The notes beneath the pieces are model-generated. The model worked only from the letters and a program-made list of their open reading frames with translations. It was not told where the DNA came from and did not search any database. Of a DNA stretch of 64,000 nucleotides, positions 28,924-38,230 are shown one piece after another. Made by a program: the position numbers and the translations under genes. This stretch comes from Bacteroidales bacterium (GTDB lineage: Bacteria; Bacteroidota; Bacteroidia; Bacteroidales; UBA12077): the NCBI GenBank assembly GCA_016342685.1, contig JAEINU010000001.1, positions 496,001 through 560,000 on the forward strand, in the 5' to 3' direction. The first letter of the stretch is position 1; each line of letters begins with the position of its first letter.

Positions 28924-29748
28924 CTAATCTATATTCTTAATTCTTCTATTTATTTGTTTTATTAGTAAATAAAATAATGCAATAAAACCAAACAAGAGTC
29001 CACTGGTTAAAGTATATGTAACCGTCCTTTTAATTGGTGTTTGGTATATTATAAAGTCATCTATAACTCGAAAAGGAATAGCAAAATTTAGTTCTTTTTG
29101 TATTTTTTGTTTTTCTTTAATTAAGCCTAGTATATCTTTGTGAAATGAGTTTTGATCATTGTAAATATTTACACCTGTTTTATTATTTGTATTGCTTTTA
29201 ATGTTTTTTCTTTGCAATTCCTCCAGAAATAATATCTCTGAGTTAATATTTTCAATTAGAGAAAGGTTTTGCTCTTTAAATATTTCTAATTCTTCAGTAA
29301 TATAGACTTCTTTATTTAAATATGATTGGAGATTATCACTTAGATTATTGTACAATTTATTATTATTTGTTTTTACAATAATCTTTATATAATTAAGCTC
29401 TTTTTTACTTTTTTCGTCAATAATTTTTGATGCATTAATTTCCTTTAAATCTATTATTTCAAGTTCACTTAAGCCAAACTTATTGCTTAGATAAGAATAA
29501 TTCTTATCATTAATTACACGTTGTATATTGTTAATATATTCAACCAGAATTTCGTCCTTTAAAGTGTAGGATTCAATTATCATTGAAGATTCATAGTGTT
29601 CTTTTTCTATGTATCTTGTAGAGTAACCTACAGCGCTACCCACAATAAGACTTGCAAATAAAACCCAGAAATGTTTATGAAAAAATTTATAAGCATTAAT
29701 AAAAACCTCGATTAAATCGATTTCATTTGTATTGTTTTCAGAATTCAT
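28924..29748 (-). CDS. Wzz-like chain-length determinant protein
   Basis: 274-residue protein with the Wzz plan: a short cytoplasmic N-terminus (NEIDLIEVF), a membrane helix at about residues 28-46, a coiled-coil-rich periplasmic domain, and a second helix near residues 243-263 (TSGLLFGFIALFYLLI). It lacks the tyrosine kinase domain of Wzc. It is a paralogue of the protein encoded just upstream (30847-29879), sharing the EIDLIEVF start. It probably sets O-antigen length. A 130-base gap with a hairpin separates the two genes. Confidence 0.83.
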   Translation of the reverse strand: MNSENNTNEIDLIEVFINAYKFFHKHFWVLFASLIVGSAVGYSTRYIEKEHYESSMIIESYTLKDEILVEYINNIQRVINDKNYSYLSNKFGLSELEIIDLKEINASKIIDEKSKKELNYIKIIVKTNNNKLYNNLSDNLQSYLNKEVYITEELEIFKEQNLSLIENINSEILFLEELQRKNIKSNTNNKTGVNIYNDQNSFHKDILGLIKEKQKIQKELNFAIPFRVIDDFIIYQTPIKRTVTYTLTSGLLFGFIALFYLLIKQINRRIKNID

Positions 29749-29820
29749 AATAAATTAGATTGGTGTAAGATGGTTTTAAAAATACAAGAACCTTTAACTA
29801 CAAAAATTATTGTATAACAA

Positions 29821-29844
29821 AGCACTTATTTTACAATAAGTGCT
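29821..29844 (-). terminator. Hairpin between the two wzz-like genes
   Basis: A perfect 10-bp inverted repeat, AGCACTTATT and AATAAGTGCT, with a 4-base loop. On the minus strand a partly T-rich stretch follows, so it may terminate or attenuate transcription after the first wzz-like gene. Confidence 0.6.
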
Positions 29845-29878
29845 AACGTACTATGATACAAAAATAATATTTATGTTG

Positions 29879-30847
29879 TTATCTTTTAGAATCGGAAATA
29901 ATGTTTTTAATTCCTTTGATATTTTCGATTAAAAAAGATACGAATGTACCAAGAATAAAAAATAGTATTCCATAAGATTTAATATAAGAAATAAGATCAT
30001 TTTCAATCTGGGAGAGCGATGAAAACTCTTGAATTACGGTTATCGCTTCTGTTCTTAATTGTAATGTCTTTTCTAATTCTTGTTTTTGAATGTACAAAGA
30101 AATAATCTGCTCATGATATAATTGAGTTTGTCTTTCATTCATAACAAGTAATTGACCAGCTTGGGGCTCTAACTTTTCTTTTTTCTCAAAATACTCAGCA
30201 TTTTTTAAACTTTCCAAGGAAATTATCTCTTCGTTTAATTTTGCAATTAACTGATTTAATTGTTTTTCACGTATAACTTTTAAATTGTTAATGTATTGAT
30301 TTTTACCAATATAATTCAAGATACTTTCTTGAATTATTGGAAAAACTGTTTGATCGTAAACTTCAACTTTTATTACAAACCGATTTTTCGAAATAGTTGT
30401 GTCAGAAGTTTCGTAACTTTCGTCAAAATCTATAAAATCTGCGATATCATCATTATTTACATCAATTACTTTAAAGGCTTTTACATCTTTAATCATGCCT
30501 AGAACATTTTCATCTATGTCTAACTGTTGCTCCAATCCTTCATTGTTATCAGCATAAAATAATTCATGAATATTATTAATGTAATTGATCATATCAATAC
30601 TGGACATTGCATTTGAATATGCTTCCAAACTTGAAGAATAAAATCTTTGTGAAGTTTTAAATTGATAAAAACCAATGATAAGCCCAATTGTCATAACTAT
30701 TGAGATCAAAATTGACCGTCTAACAAAGAAAAGAAATATTGAATATAAAAATTTAAAGAATTTAATCGTTATTTGACTCATCCACGAAGTAATTTTTTGA
30801 AATACTTCTATTAAATCAATTTCATCATTTCTTTTATCTGTACTCAT
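29879..30847 (-). CDS. Wzz-like chain-length determinant protein, larger paralogue
   Basis: 322-residue Wzz-family protein. NDEIDLIEVF at residues 7-16 is followed by an amphipathic stretch, a membrane helix at about 46-64, a periplasmic coiled coil (residues about 185 to 275) and a last helix near 293-312. The N-terminal cytoplasmic part is longer than in its paralogue and carries an extra aromatic helix (about 28-43). It starts five bases after the SirB1-like gene, so it is probably in one operon with it. Together the two Wzz proteins may give bimodal chain length. Confidence 0.83.
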   Translation of the reverse strand: MSTDKRNDEIDLIEVFQKITSWMSQITIKFFKFLYSIFLFFVRRSILISIVMTIGLIIGFYQFKTSQRFYSSSLEAYSNAMSSIDMINYINNIHELFYADNNEGLEQQLDIDENVLGMIKDVKAFKVIDVNNDDIADFIDFDESYETSDTTISKNRFVIKVEVYDQTVFPIIQESILNYIGKNQYINNLKVIREKQLNQLIAKLNEEIISLESLKNAEYFEKKEKLEPQAGQLLVMNERQTQLYHEQIISLYIQKQELEKTLQLRTEAITVIQEFSSLSQIENDLISYIKSYGILFFILGTFVSFLIENIKGIKNIISDSKR

Positions 30848-30852
30848 CTTAT

Positions 30853-31716
30853 TTAGTTAAATATATTATACAATTGTTTCATTGATTCTACCTTATCAGG
30901 ATAGCCCAATTTTTCATACGAATATACTAAGTTTAAAATTAATTTCTTAATGACTTCAATATTTGTACAAGGTTTATAGTAGGATTCTTTAGGTTCCATT
31001 TTTTGTTGCTTCAAGAAATAGTCAATTTCTCTTTTTCCTAATACCGTTCCTTTATTGTAAGGATTAATATAAAATAAAACTTCATCATCGTATGGATTAT
31101 CTGTATTAAATATATCTAAATACGATAATATAAAGTTTCTGGGCATACTAACCCCATAAATTGGGATATCTAGTTCTTGGGCTAAAGCAATGTAAATTAT
31201 TCCAAGTGTTAAAGGATTTCCTTTTTTCGATTCAAATACATGGTTTAAAAAGGAATTCTGTGGGGCAAAAAAATTTGTACTGTTCCCCGAAAAACCATGA
31301 ATCTCAAAAAAGATGTGATTTAGTACTCTAACTTTCTCAAGAGCTGTAAGATTCTCACTTATTTCGAGCCAGGCATCTTGTTTTATTTTGTCAAAAGTAC
31401 TGGCGATTGTATCAAATTTAAGATCAGGGTATTGATATTTAGCGATTAAAAAAGCTCCTTGCAATAGATTGGTTGAGTTGTTTTCTTTCCAGTCAAATAA
31501 TTGCTTTTGTGTTGAAGTAAATTGGATTTCTTGAATAAGATTCTCGATGCGCTCCTGAAGAACCTCATTTAAAGAAGTTTCCCAGGCTCGTTCAAGTTCA
31601 GGTATAATGTCTTCACCTTCTATGAGGATTCTTTGAGAAACCTGCATGAAAATTTCATTATTAGGGTCATCTAACAATTGTAAAAGAGCTTTTATTTCAC
31701 TGTTTTTATTCGTCAT
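30853..31716 (-). CDS. SirB1/transglutaminase-like family protein
   Basis: 287-residue cytoplasmic protein with a helical N-terminal half and the SirB1-type core: FLNHVFESKKGNPLTLGIIY followed by ALAQELDIPIYGVSMPRNF. This family has a transglutaminase-like fold of unclear activity. No signal peptide or membrane helix is present. It lies seven bases after the nucleoside phosphorylase gene and five before wzz, so the three are probably co-transcribed, an odd grouping. A direct role in glycan synthesis is not supported by sequence. Confidence 0.8.
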   Translation of the reverse strand: MTNKNSEIKALLQLLDDPNNEIFMQVSQRILIEGEDIIPELERAWETSLNEVLQERIENLIQEIQFTSTQKQLFDWKENNSTNLLQGAFLIAKYQYPDLKFDTIASTFDKIKQDAWLEISENLTALEKVRVLNHIFFEIHGFSGNSTNFFAPQNSFLNHVFESKKGNPLTLGIIYIALAQELDIPIYGVSMPRNFILSYLDIFNTDNPYDDEVLFYINPYNKGTVLGKREIDYFLKQQKMEPKESYYKPCTNIEVIKKLILNLVYSYEKLGYPDKVESMKQLYNIFN

Positions 31717-31723
31717 TCTAAGT

Positions 31724-32596
31724 TTAAGCAGTTAATCTCTCAAGAACAGTTTTAATTAATTCTTTAATAACAGGTTTATAATCTTTACTATACTCACCTT
31801 TAGGGCGATTTGCAATTATAGCACAAATTGTAATGGCATTATGTCCCATAAGTTTAGAAAGTCCAAAGATTGCAGAGCTTTCCATTTCGTAATTTGTAAT
31901 TTTTTGACCTTCAAAATCAAAAGCTTCAATTTTATCATTAATTTCAGGATCAACAATTGGCAAACGCAATTTTCTTCCTTGCGGTCCATAGAATCCAGAA
32001 GCAGAAATAGTGATTCCTTTTGTAATATTATCACCATCGAGTTTTTGAACCAAATCTACTGATGCATCAACAACATAAGGTGATGGTAACAATTCGTTCC
32101 AGTTTACATGTTTCTTGAAAGCTGCTTCAAAAGCTAAATCAGAAACAGAATTTCTATTCTGATAGTAATTAAGTAAACCATCAAATCCTATAGATCTCTT
32201 ACTCATTAAGAAAGAATCTACATTTATATCCTCTTGCAGCGAACCTGATGTTCCAATACGAACTAAATTTAAAGTTTTATGTTCTTTATTTTTAGTTCTG
32301 GTTTTTAAATTGATATTTGCAATGGCATCTAGCTCATTTACAACTATATCTATATTGTCAGTACCAATACCAGTAGAAATAACACTTATTCGTTTTCCAT
32401 TTTTATAACCAGTAATGGTACAAAATTCTCTATTTTGCTTTTTTAATTCGATTTTATCAAAAAAGGACGCAACAATCTCAACTCTTCCCGGATCTCCAAC
32501 TAGAATAATATCATTTTCAATATCTTCAGGATGAAGGTGTAAGTGGAATATGCTGCCATCTTTGTTAATTATTAGTTCCGATTCTCTAAATTCCAT
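31724..32596 (-). CDS. Nucleoside phosphorylase (uridine phosphorylase-like)
   Basis: 290-residue PNP/UDP-family phosphorylase that splits nucleosides with phosphate. VGDPGRVEIVA near the N-terminus binds phosphate; VRIGTSGSLQ and YEMESSAIFGLSKLMG (ribose-binding Met-Glu) are the family signatures. I chose the ATG at 32596 because an AGGAAGG element lies just upstream; a TTG start 11 codons earlier is possible but less likely. Substrate preference (uridine versus purine nucleosides) is not settled by sequence. Confidence 0.88.
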   Translation of the reverse strand: MEFRESELIINKDGSIFHLHLHPEDIENDIILVGDPGRVEIVASFFDKIELKKQNREFCTITGYKNGKRISVISTGIGTDNIDIVVNELDAIANINLKTRTKNKEHKTLNLVRIGTSGSLQEDINVDSFLMSKRSIGFDGLLNYYQNRNSVSDLAFEAAFKKHVNWNELLPSPYVVDASVDLVQKLDGDNITKGITISASGFYGPQGRKLRLPIVDPEINDKIEAFDFEGQKITNYEMESSAIFGLSKLMGHNAITICAIIANRPKGEYSKDYKPVIKELIKTVLERLTA

Positions 32597-32825
32597 ATTT
32601 CCTTCCTTTCTTATTGTTTGGGACTCCAAATCTATTCAAAATAAATTAAAAGCGCAATAAAGAAAAATCAACACAACCATAATAATTTCGAGCCTTGTAT
32701 GTTGATAACAGAATATTTTCCCTTGAATCAAAAATAAAAAATGTATAAAATCTGAATGTTTTCATATATAGTATTAATGTTATACCTTTATTCTCTCAGA
32801 AAATTAATAATTCAAAAACTAAATT

Positions 32826-33644
32826 ATGAAAAAAATAACAACAACATTTTGGATTGCTACAGCGGTAATATTTTTAGTTATCATATTGATTAGCAGTTCA
32901 TCATTTATTACTCTTAAACCAGGAGAACGAGGAGTGATTTTTAGAAAATTTACAAGTGGGTTAGATAAGGAAAATATTTTTCAACCAGGATTTCATGTTA
33001 TCGCTCCTTGGAATGAAATTTATGTTTACAATGTAAAAGAGCAAAATAGTGAAGAAGGAATGGATGTTTTAGATAAGAGTGGACTTTCAATAAATATGGA
33101 TATTTCTATTCGTTTTAATCCTAAGTATGATCGTATTGGTTATTTACATGAAAAATTTGGGGTTGATTATATCAGAACATTAATTGTTCCTGAAGCACGA
33201 TCTACCGTTCGTAGAGTTGCTGGACGTTATACTGCAGAGGAAATTTATTCAACTAAACGTAGCGAATTGGAAAGTGCAATAATAGTTGAAACCGCAGAAG
33301 TACTAGGTGTAAATGACATTGAGATGAAAGCATTACTTATTCGTTCAATTAACTTACCTGACCAAATTAAGGTAGCTATTGAAAATAAATTGAAGCAAGA
33401 ACAGGAAGCTTTAGCATATAAGTACAAATTGGAAAAAGAACAGTCTGAAGCAGAACGAAAAAGAATAGCTGCTGAAGGTGAAGCGCGAGCAAATAAAATT
33501 ATAAATAGTAGTTTAACTCAAGCGTTATTAAAAATGCGTGGAATTGAAGCTACTATCAAGTTATCAGAATCTCCAAATTCAAAAGTTGTAGTAATTGGAA
33601 GTGGTAAAGATGGCTTACCATTAATACTTGGTGGTAATAATTAA
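32826..33644 (+). CDS. Prohibitin/SPFH-domain membrane protein
   Basis: 272 residues: an N-terminal membrane helix (about 9-27), then an SPFH/prohibitin domain starting at LKPGERGVIFRKF, and a charged coiled coil (KLKQEQEALAYKYKLEKEQ). Such proteins form membrane ring assemblies that organise proteases and lipid domains. The gene stands alone in orientation, followed by palindromic repeats. It has its own upstream region of about 200 bases shared with the divergent phosphorylase operon. Confidence 0.92.
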   Translation: MKKITTTFWIATAVIFLVIILISSSSFITLKPGERGVIFRKFTSGLDKENIFQPGFHVIAPWNEIYVYNVKEQNSEEGMDVLDKSGLSINMDISIRFNPKYDRIGYLHEKFGVDYIRTLIVPEARSTVRRVAGRYTAEEIYSTKRSELESAIIVETAEVLGVNDIEMKALLIRSINLPDQIKVAIENKLKQEQEALAYKYKLEKEQSEAERKRIAAEGEARANKIINSSLTQALLKMRGIEATIKLSESPNSKVVVIGSGKDGLPLILGGNN

Positions 33645-33650
33645 TTAAAC

Positions 33651-33715
33651 ACTTCGACAAGCTCAGTGTGACATATGTTAATAAGAAATAGTTGTCATAC
33701 TGAGTTTATCGAAGT
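33651..33715. repeat. Dispersed palindromic element, copy 1
   Basis: Arms ACTTCGACAAGCTCAGTG(TGACA) and the near-complement of (TGTCA)TACTGAGTTTATCGAAGT enclose about 19 bases; about 20 of 23 positions pair. A second copy lies at 47040-47105. Such elements are common between genes in Bacteroidota. Confidence 0.8.
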
Positions 33716-33736
33716 ATAGTCAACTATTTTTTTATT

Positions 33737-33843
33737 TGTCATCTCCAATTTGATTGGAGATTTCATACTAGGAATTTCTAAAATCAACTAAGAGATTCCC
33801 TTTTTCAAGGGAACTATTCTCACGAACAAAGTAAGTAATGACA
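33737..33843. repeat. Compound inverted-repeat region
   Basis: Bounded by TGTCAT and ATGACA, with inner hairpins CTCCAATTTGATTGGAG and TTCCCTTTTTCAAGGGAA. It looks like a degenerate intergenic palindrome related in ends to copy 1 and could also end transcription from both sides. Confidence 0.5.
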
Positions 33844-33870
33844 TTTTTTGGATTTTCGACAGTTACTTTA

Positions 33871-34986
33871 TTATAAGTCTTTTTGGAAGATTCTGTAGCG
33901 TTTGTATACTTTTCCACCGAGTTTTTCTACTTCTGCTCTCATTTTAGTATTGGTCTCCATTACAACATGACTATCAATTAATTTAAGACCACGTTCATTA
34001 GCAGAATTTAACATTGCTTCTGCAAGTATTGTATCTAATCCAATATTTCTTAAATCGTCTCTAACAGCTCCTAAAAGTAAATCTAGTTGTTTTGTTTTTT
34101 TCATTGATCTAAGGATTTTTATAAAGCCAAACGGGAATAAACGGCCATTAGCATTTCTGATCCCATCGCTAATGCTTGGCATTCCAATTACATAAGCAAC
34201 AACATCTTCATTCGTATCAACTATAACTTTTATAAATTTAGGATCTAGAATGGGAATATATCTTTTTGCAAAGTCGTCCATTTCTTCATCGCTAAATGGA
34301 ACATAACCAAAAATATCTGTGTACGTTTTATTTGTAAGTCCAAGTACCGGTCTAATAAATGGTTTAAGTTGTTTTCTCTTGGTAAATTCTACTAAACTAT
34401 AACCATTCTTTTTTGTTCTTTGAGCAACTCGTTTATACAATGTTGGTACTTCCTTTGGTGTATTAACTTTGTATTGCACAAAATCCATTTTCTTATCATA
34501 ACCATTTTCTAATATCATTTGAGCCATGAAAGGTAAACTGCAGTTTGTTATCATTACAGTTGGTTGATCAAATCCTTCAACAAGAAAACCTTGAGGGTCT
34601 TCATCTGAGAAACCAAAAGGACCAACCATTTTATTCATTCCTTTATGTTTAGCCCATTGTTCCACAAATGAAATTAGAGTTTGGAAAACTTCATGATTAT
34701 TCCATGTTTCCATGAAACAGAATCGACCAAAGTTTTCTTTGTTTATTTCGTTGTATCGATGGTTAATAATGCCCATAATTCGGCCAACTACTTTTCCATT
34801 TTCTTTAGCAATTGCCAGAACGGTATCACAATAATTGAATGCTTTATTTTTTTTCGAATCAAATAATATCCATTCATCTGAATATAATGGTGGCAGCCAA
34901 TTCTTATGGTCTTTGTGAATTTTTTCAGGTAAGTATATAAATTTTTTAAGATCAGATTTGGTCTTAATTTCTATAATTTCGATCAT
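33871..34986 (-). CDS. GNAT-superfamily N-acetyltransferase-like protein
   Basis: 371-residue protein whose N-terminal third has a GNAT-like acetyl-CoA region (VGRIMGIINHRYNE) and whose second half repeats a GNAT-like fold (residues about 245-350, with VAYVIGMPS). It is a conserved Bacteroidota hypothetical family; the acceptor is not known. No signal peptide. It precedes a PAP2 protein gene on the same strand with about 60 bases between. Acetyltransferase fold is fairly sure, activity is not. Confidence 0.7.
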   Translation of the reverse strand: MIEIIEIKTKSDLKKFIYLPEKIHKDHKNWLPPLYSDEWILFDSKKNKAFNYCDTVLAIAKENGKVVGRIMGIINHRYNEINKENFGRFCFMETWNNHEVFQTLISFVEQWAKHKGMNKMVGPFGFSDEDPQGFLVEGFDQPTVMITNCSLPFMAQMILENGYDKKMDFVQYKVNTPKEVPTLYKRVAQRTKKNGYSLVEFTKRKQLKPFIRPVLGLTNKTYTDIFGYVPFSDEEMDDFAKRYIPILDPKFIKVIVDTNEDVVAYVIGMPSISDGIRNANGRLFPFGFIKILRSMKKTKQLDLLLGAVRDDLRNIGLDTILAEAMLNSANERGLKLIDSHVVMETNTKMRAEVEKLGGKVYKRYRIFQKDL

Positions 34987-35047
34987 TTAGATTTTCGTTT
35001 ATTAATTTTTTGTTAAGATATAAATAATAATAAATATTGTAGATATA

Positions 35048-35914
35048 TCAATGGTTTTGTTTATTAACTAGCTTGTATAAGCGGATTGATATCAGATAAA
35101 ATATATATCCACTAATTGCACCGGCAAAAATATCAATTGCATAATGAGCTTTTAAGTAAACAGTAGAAAATATTAAGAGAATTGCAGGAGTAAGTAAGAT
35201 CCTAAAATAATATTTAAAGTTTTTCCATATTAATATTAGAAAAATAACGGTCATTCCAACATGAGAGCTCGGAAAAGCACCTGTTTCTGTTTCTCCATAT
35301 TCTGTGATAAGATGCATTATTTTATCAAATAAATAACCTTCCGGCACAAGAGTTTGATTTATCTGAAAATAGAATTGAGGTCCGATTGATGGGAAAATAA
35401 TAAAGAATAAGTAGTAGATGCTAAATGAGGATATGATTATAAACAATGCTTTCTCAAATTGTTCTGGTTTATGGATGTAAAATAACAAAGGGACACCAAA
35501 TGTAAATAGGTAGTACGAAAAATAGCCAAAATGCATGACCTCACTAAACCAATTTGAAGCAATATATTCTGAAAATTTTAACGAAGGTTGTAATCCAAAT
35601 AGAAACTGATCAATGTTTACTAAAACACTATCTAGGTTGTTGAAAATGAGATTATTTAAATAATCTGTTTCTCCATAAAAAAAACTTAAAAATAGGAGAG
35701 GATAAAAATTTCGAAAGAAAAGTAAGGTTCTATTTTCTCTTCTTTCAAGATAAATGAGAAAAAAAATGATTGAAATAAATATAAATCTTATTAATAAGTG
35801 GGGAAGTATATTTTGTAATTTATTATATCCCACCATAATAATAAGTGCAGTAATAATGCTATACAGAATTATTACATGATCGAAAGACTTTAGTTTTAAT
35901 ATAAGCTTATTCAT
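35048..35914 (-). CDS. PAP2-family membrane phosphatase/phosphotransferase
   Basis: 288-residue polytopic protein with about seven hydrophobic segments and PAP2 motifs GAFPSSHVGM and HYAIDIFAGAISG, giving the two catalytic histidines. The arrangement is like Aur1/inositol-phosphorylceramide-type members, which act on lipid phosphates. Substrates could be undecaprenyl or sphingolipid phosphates; sequence does not decide. It is followed by a terminator belonging to the upstream iorAB operon, so it has its own promoter. Confidence 0.85.
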   Translation of the reverse strand: MNKLILKLKSFDHVIILYSIITALIIMVGYNKLQNILPHLLIRFIFISIIFFLIYLERRENRTLLFFRNFYPLLFLSFFYGETDYLNNLIFNNLDSVLVNIDQFLFGLQPSLKFSEYIASNWFSEVMHFGYFSYYLFTFGVPLLFYIHKPEQFEKALFIIISSFSIYYLFFIIFPSIGPQFYFQINQTLVPEGYLFDKIMHLITEYGETETGAFPSSHVGMTVIFLILIWKNFKYYFRILLTPAILLIFSTVYLKAHYAIDIFAGAISGYIFYLISIRLYKLVNKQNH

Positions 35915-35938
35915 TGTATAATATGAGAATACGAATAT

Positions 35939-35969
35939 AAAAAAAGTGCCATGAAAAAATCCATGGCAC
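35939..35969 (-). terminator. Terminator of the iorAB operon
   Basis: On the minus strand GTGCCATG pairs with CATGGCAC across an 8-base loop and is followed by seven T. Strong intrinsic terminator. Confidence 0.88.
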
Positions 35970-35992
35970 CTGATTTATTTTAATAGAATAAT

Positions 35993-36574
35993 CTATCTAT
36001 TTTTTTCAGCAAATTCTCTTCCTGCTCTTAAGGCTTTTAGATTTGTATTTACAATATCTTCGCCTTTTCGTCCAAAAATCTGACGAATTCCTTCTTCGAA
36101 ACTCTCGAAAGACATCTCGAAAAATGGAGAAGCTGCACCTAGCATAACAATGTTTGATGACCTTTTTGAACCAAGTTCTGAAGCAATTTTATCTGCATCA
36201 ATTGCAATAAAGTTTTTTTGCTTTTTTATCTCAGCCATTATTTCTTCAGCTTCCGGATAATCAGGAATGTTAATAAATGGTGTAGTATTTGTAACCAACC
36301 ATCCTCCTTTTTTTAAGAAAGGTAAATAACGTAACGATTCCATTGGTTCAACAGAAAGAATAATGTCTGCAGCGCCCATTGGAATAAGATCCGATGCAAT
36401 TTCTTTATCAGAAATTCTCATGTTAGATTGAACAGCGCCGCCACGTTGACTCATTCCGTGTACTTCTGCTTGTTTTAAATGTAAATCATTATGTAAAGCT
36501 GCCATTCCAATTGTAGCTGCAATTGATAAAATTCCTTGACCGCCTACACCAGCTAATATGATATCTGTTTTCAT
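35993..36574 (-). CDS. iorB: Indolepyruvate oxidoreductase subunit beta
   Basis: 193-residue gamma-type domain of 2-oxoacid:ferredoxin oxidoreductases, which pairs with IorA to oxidise aryl pyruvates to aryl-acetyl-CoA with reduction of ferredoxin. LAGVGGQGILSIA and EVHGMSQRGGAVQSN are the family signatures. It lies 39 bases after iorA and is followed by a terminator, so the two form a two-gene operon for aromatic amino acid fermentation. Confidence 0.95.
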   Translation of the reverse strand: MKTDIILAGVGGQGILSIAATIGMAALHNDLHLKQAEVHGMSQRGGAVQSNMRISDKEIASDLIPMGAADIILSVEPMESLRYLPFLKKGGWLVTNTTPFINIPDYPEAEEIMAEIKKQKNFIAIDADKIASELGSKRSSNIVMLGAASPFFEMSFESFEEGIRQIFGRKGEDIVNTNLKALRAGREFAEKNR

Positions 36575-36613
36575 AATTTTTGTCTTTTAATTTTGTTTGT
36601 TAACTAATGTAGA

Positions 36614-38230
36614 TTATTTAAGATTTAAATTAATTAACTGCTGAGCAAGTTTCTTGTTTTTCATTGTTTGAACACATTGACGACGCGGTATAATTACAGA
36701 AACTCCATTGTAAGCTAATTCTTCTTTCATGATTTGTACCATTTCGTCCATATTTTTCTTCAATGGCTTAAGTACACGAATATGATCTGGTTCAACGCCG
36801 ATACCTCTACAAATATCTTCAATTTTACCTAGAGCTTTAGAATCTTGACCACCTGTCATTCCTGTAGTAAAGTTATCAGAGATGATAATTGTTACAGGAC
36901 TTTTTTCATAAACACAGTCAATTAAGCCTGTCATTCCAGAGTGAGTAAATGTAGAATCGCCAATAACAGCAACCGAAGGAACTAATCCTGCATCAGCAGC
37001 ACCTTTAGCCATAGTTATTGATGCTCCCATATCAACGCAAGAGTTAATTGCATTATACGGAGGTAAAGCACCTAAAGTGTAACATCCAATATCAGCGAAA
37101 ACTCTTCCAACACCATAATCAGCTATAGCTAGATTTAATGCTTCGTAAGCATCAATATGTCCACAACCAACACACATTGATGGTGGTCTGTTTTTAACTA
37201 ATTCAGGAATTGTTCCATCCAAAATAGTTTCATGGCCTAAAGCTTTTGCAACAAGGTTAGGATTTAATTCACCATCGCGAGGTAAAGTTCCATCTAAACG
37301 ACCCACGATTGGTGTTCCTGCTTCTTGATATCCTTTTAAAGATTCTTCAATTATAGGAGCTCCTTCTTCAATAACTAATATCTTATCGCATTCTTCAACC
37401 ATCTTCATAACCATATTTCTTGGTATTGGATATTGACAGATTTTGATAACAGGATTGTTTAATTCTTTATCCTGAAAGTTTTCCATTAAGTAGTTATAAG
37501 CAATACCAGTTGTAATAACACCTATTTTTTTATCACTACCATCTATGTATTTATTGTATTTTGATTGTTCAGAAGCTTCTTCAATACCAGCTTGATTTGC
37601 TAAAAGTGTTTTGTAGTTTTTTCTAGCAATTGCAGGTAATAATACGAACTGACGTAAGTTTGAAGGTAAAGAAACCTCATTTTGTTTTTTTAACTCAAGA
37701 GTTTCAACTCCGGCACGAGAGTGTGCTAATCGAGTTGTGATTCTTATCATTACAGGTAATTTGAATTTTTCCGATAATTCAAATCCATAATAAGCCATTT
37801 CGTAAGCTTCTTGCTGATTTGATGGCTCTAAGACTGGAATCATAGCAAAGTTTGCATAGAAACGAGAATCTTGTTCATTTTGAGATGAGTGCATTGAAGG
37901 ATCATCAGCTGACACGATAATCAAGCCACCATTAACACCTGTAATTGAAGAGTTTACAAAAGCATCAGCGGCAACATTTAAACCAACGTGTTTCATACAA
38001 ACCATTGAACGCTTACCTGCATAAGACATTCCTAATGCCGATTCCATTGCTGTTTTTTCATTTGCCGACCATTGACTGTGAATATTCTTTTCAGTCGCAA
38101 ATTTTGATCCTTGAACATATTCAGTAATTTCAGTCGATGGTGTTCCCGGATAAGCATATATTCCAGACATTCCGCCATCTAATGCTCCTTGAGCTATAGC
38201 TTCATCACCTAATAATAATAGTTTTTGCAT
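36614..38230 (-). CDS. iorA: Indolepyruvate oxidoreductase subunit alpha, short form without ferredoxin domain
   Basis: 538-residue thiamine-diphosphate enzyme. The N-terminal pyrimidine-binding domain (MSGIYAYPGTPSTEI) is followed by the TPP domain with CVGCGH and GDSTFTHSGMTGL. Many IorA proteins carry a C-terminal 2[4Fe-4S] ferredoxin-like domain; here the chain ends at RRQCVQTMKNKK without the CxxCxxC clusters. The short form also occurs in other Bacteroidota, so an external ferredoxin probably takes the electrons. About 450 bases upstream (38231-38684) contain no gene, only AT-rich leader DNA. Confidence 0.93.
   Translation of the reverse strand: MQKLLLLGDEAIAQGALDGGMSGIYAYPGTPSTEITEYVQGSKFATEKNIHSQWSANEKTAMESALGMSYAGKRSMVCMKHVGLNVAADAFVNSSITGVNGGLIIVSADDPSMHSSQNEQDSRFYANFAMIPVLEPSNQQEAYEMAYYGFELSEKFKLPVMIRITTRLAHSRAGVETLELKKQNEVSLPSNLRQFVLLPAIARKNYKTLLANQAGIEEASEQSKYNKYIDGSDKKIGVITTGIAYNYLMENFQDKELNNPVIKICQYPIPRNMVMKMVEECDKILVIEEGAPIIEESLKGYQEAGTPIVGRLDGTLPRDGELNPNLVAKALGHETILDGTIPELVKNRPPSMCVGCGHIDAYEALNLAIADYGVGRVFADIGCYTLGALPPYNAINSCVDMGASITMAKGAADAGLVPSVAVIGDSTFTHSGMTGLIDCVYEKSPVTIIISDNFTTGMTGGQDSKALGKIEDICRGIGVEPDHIRVLKPLKKNMDEMVQIMKEELAYNGVSVIIPRRQCVQTMKNKKLAQQLINLNLK

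Noticed and set aside
30296-30502. Plus-strand frame inside the larger wzz-like gene
   Set aside because: Low-complexity, hydrophobic shadow frame of a well-supported minus-strand gene.
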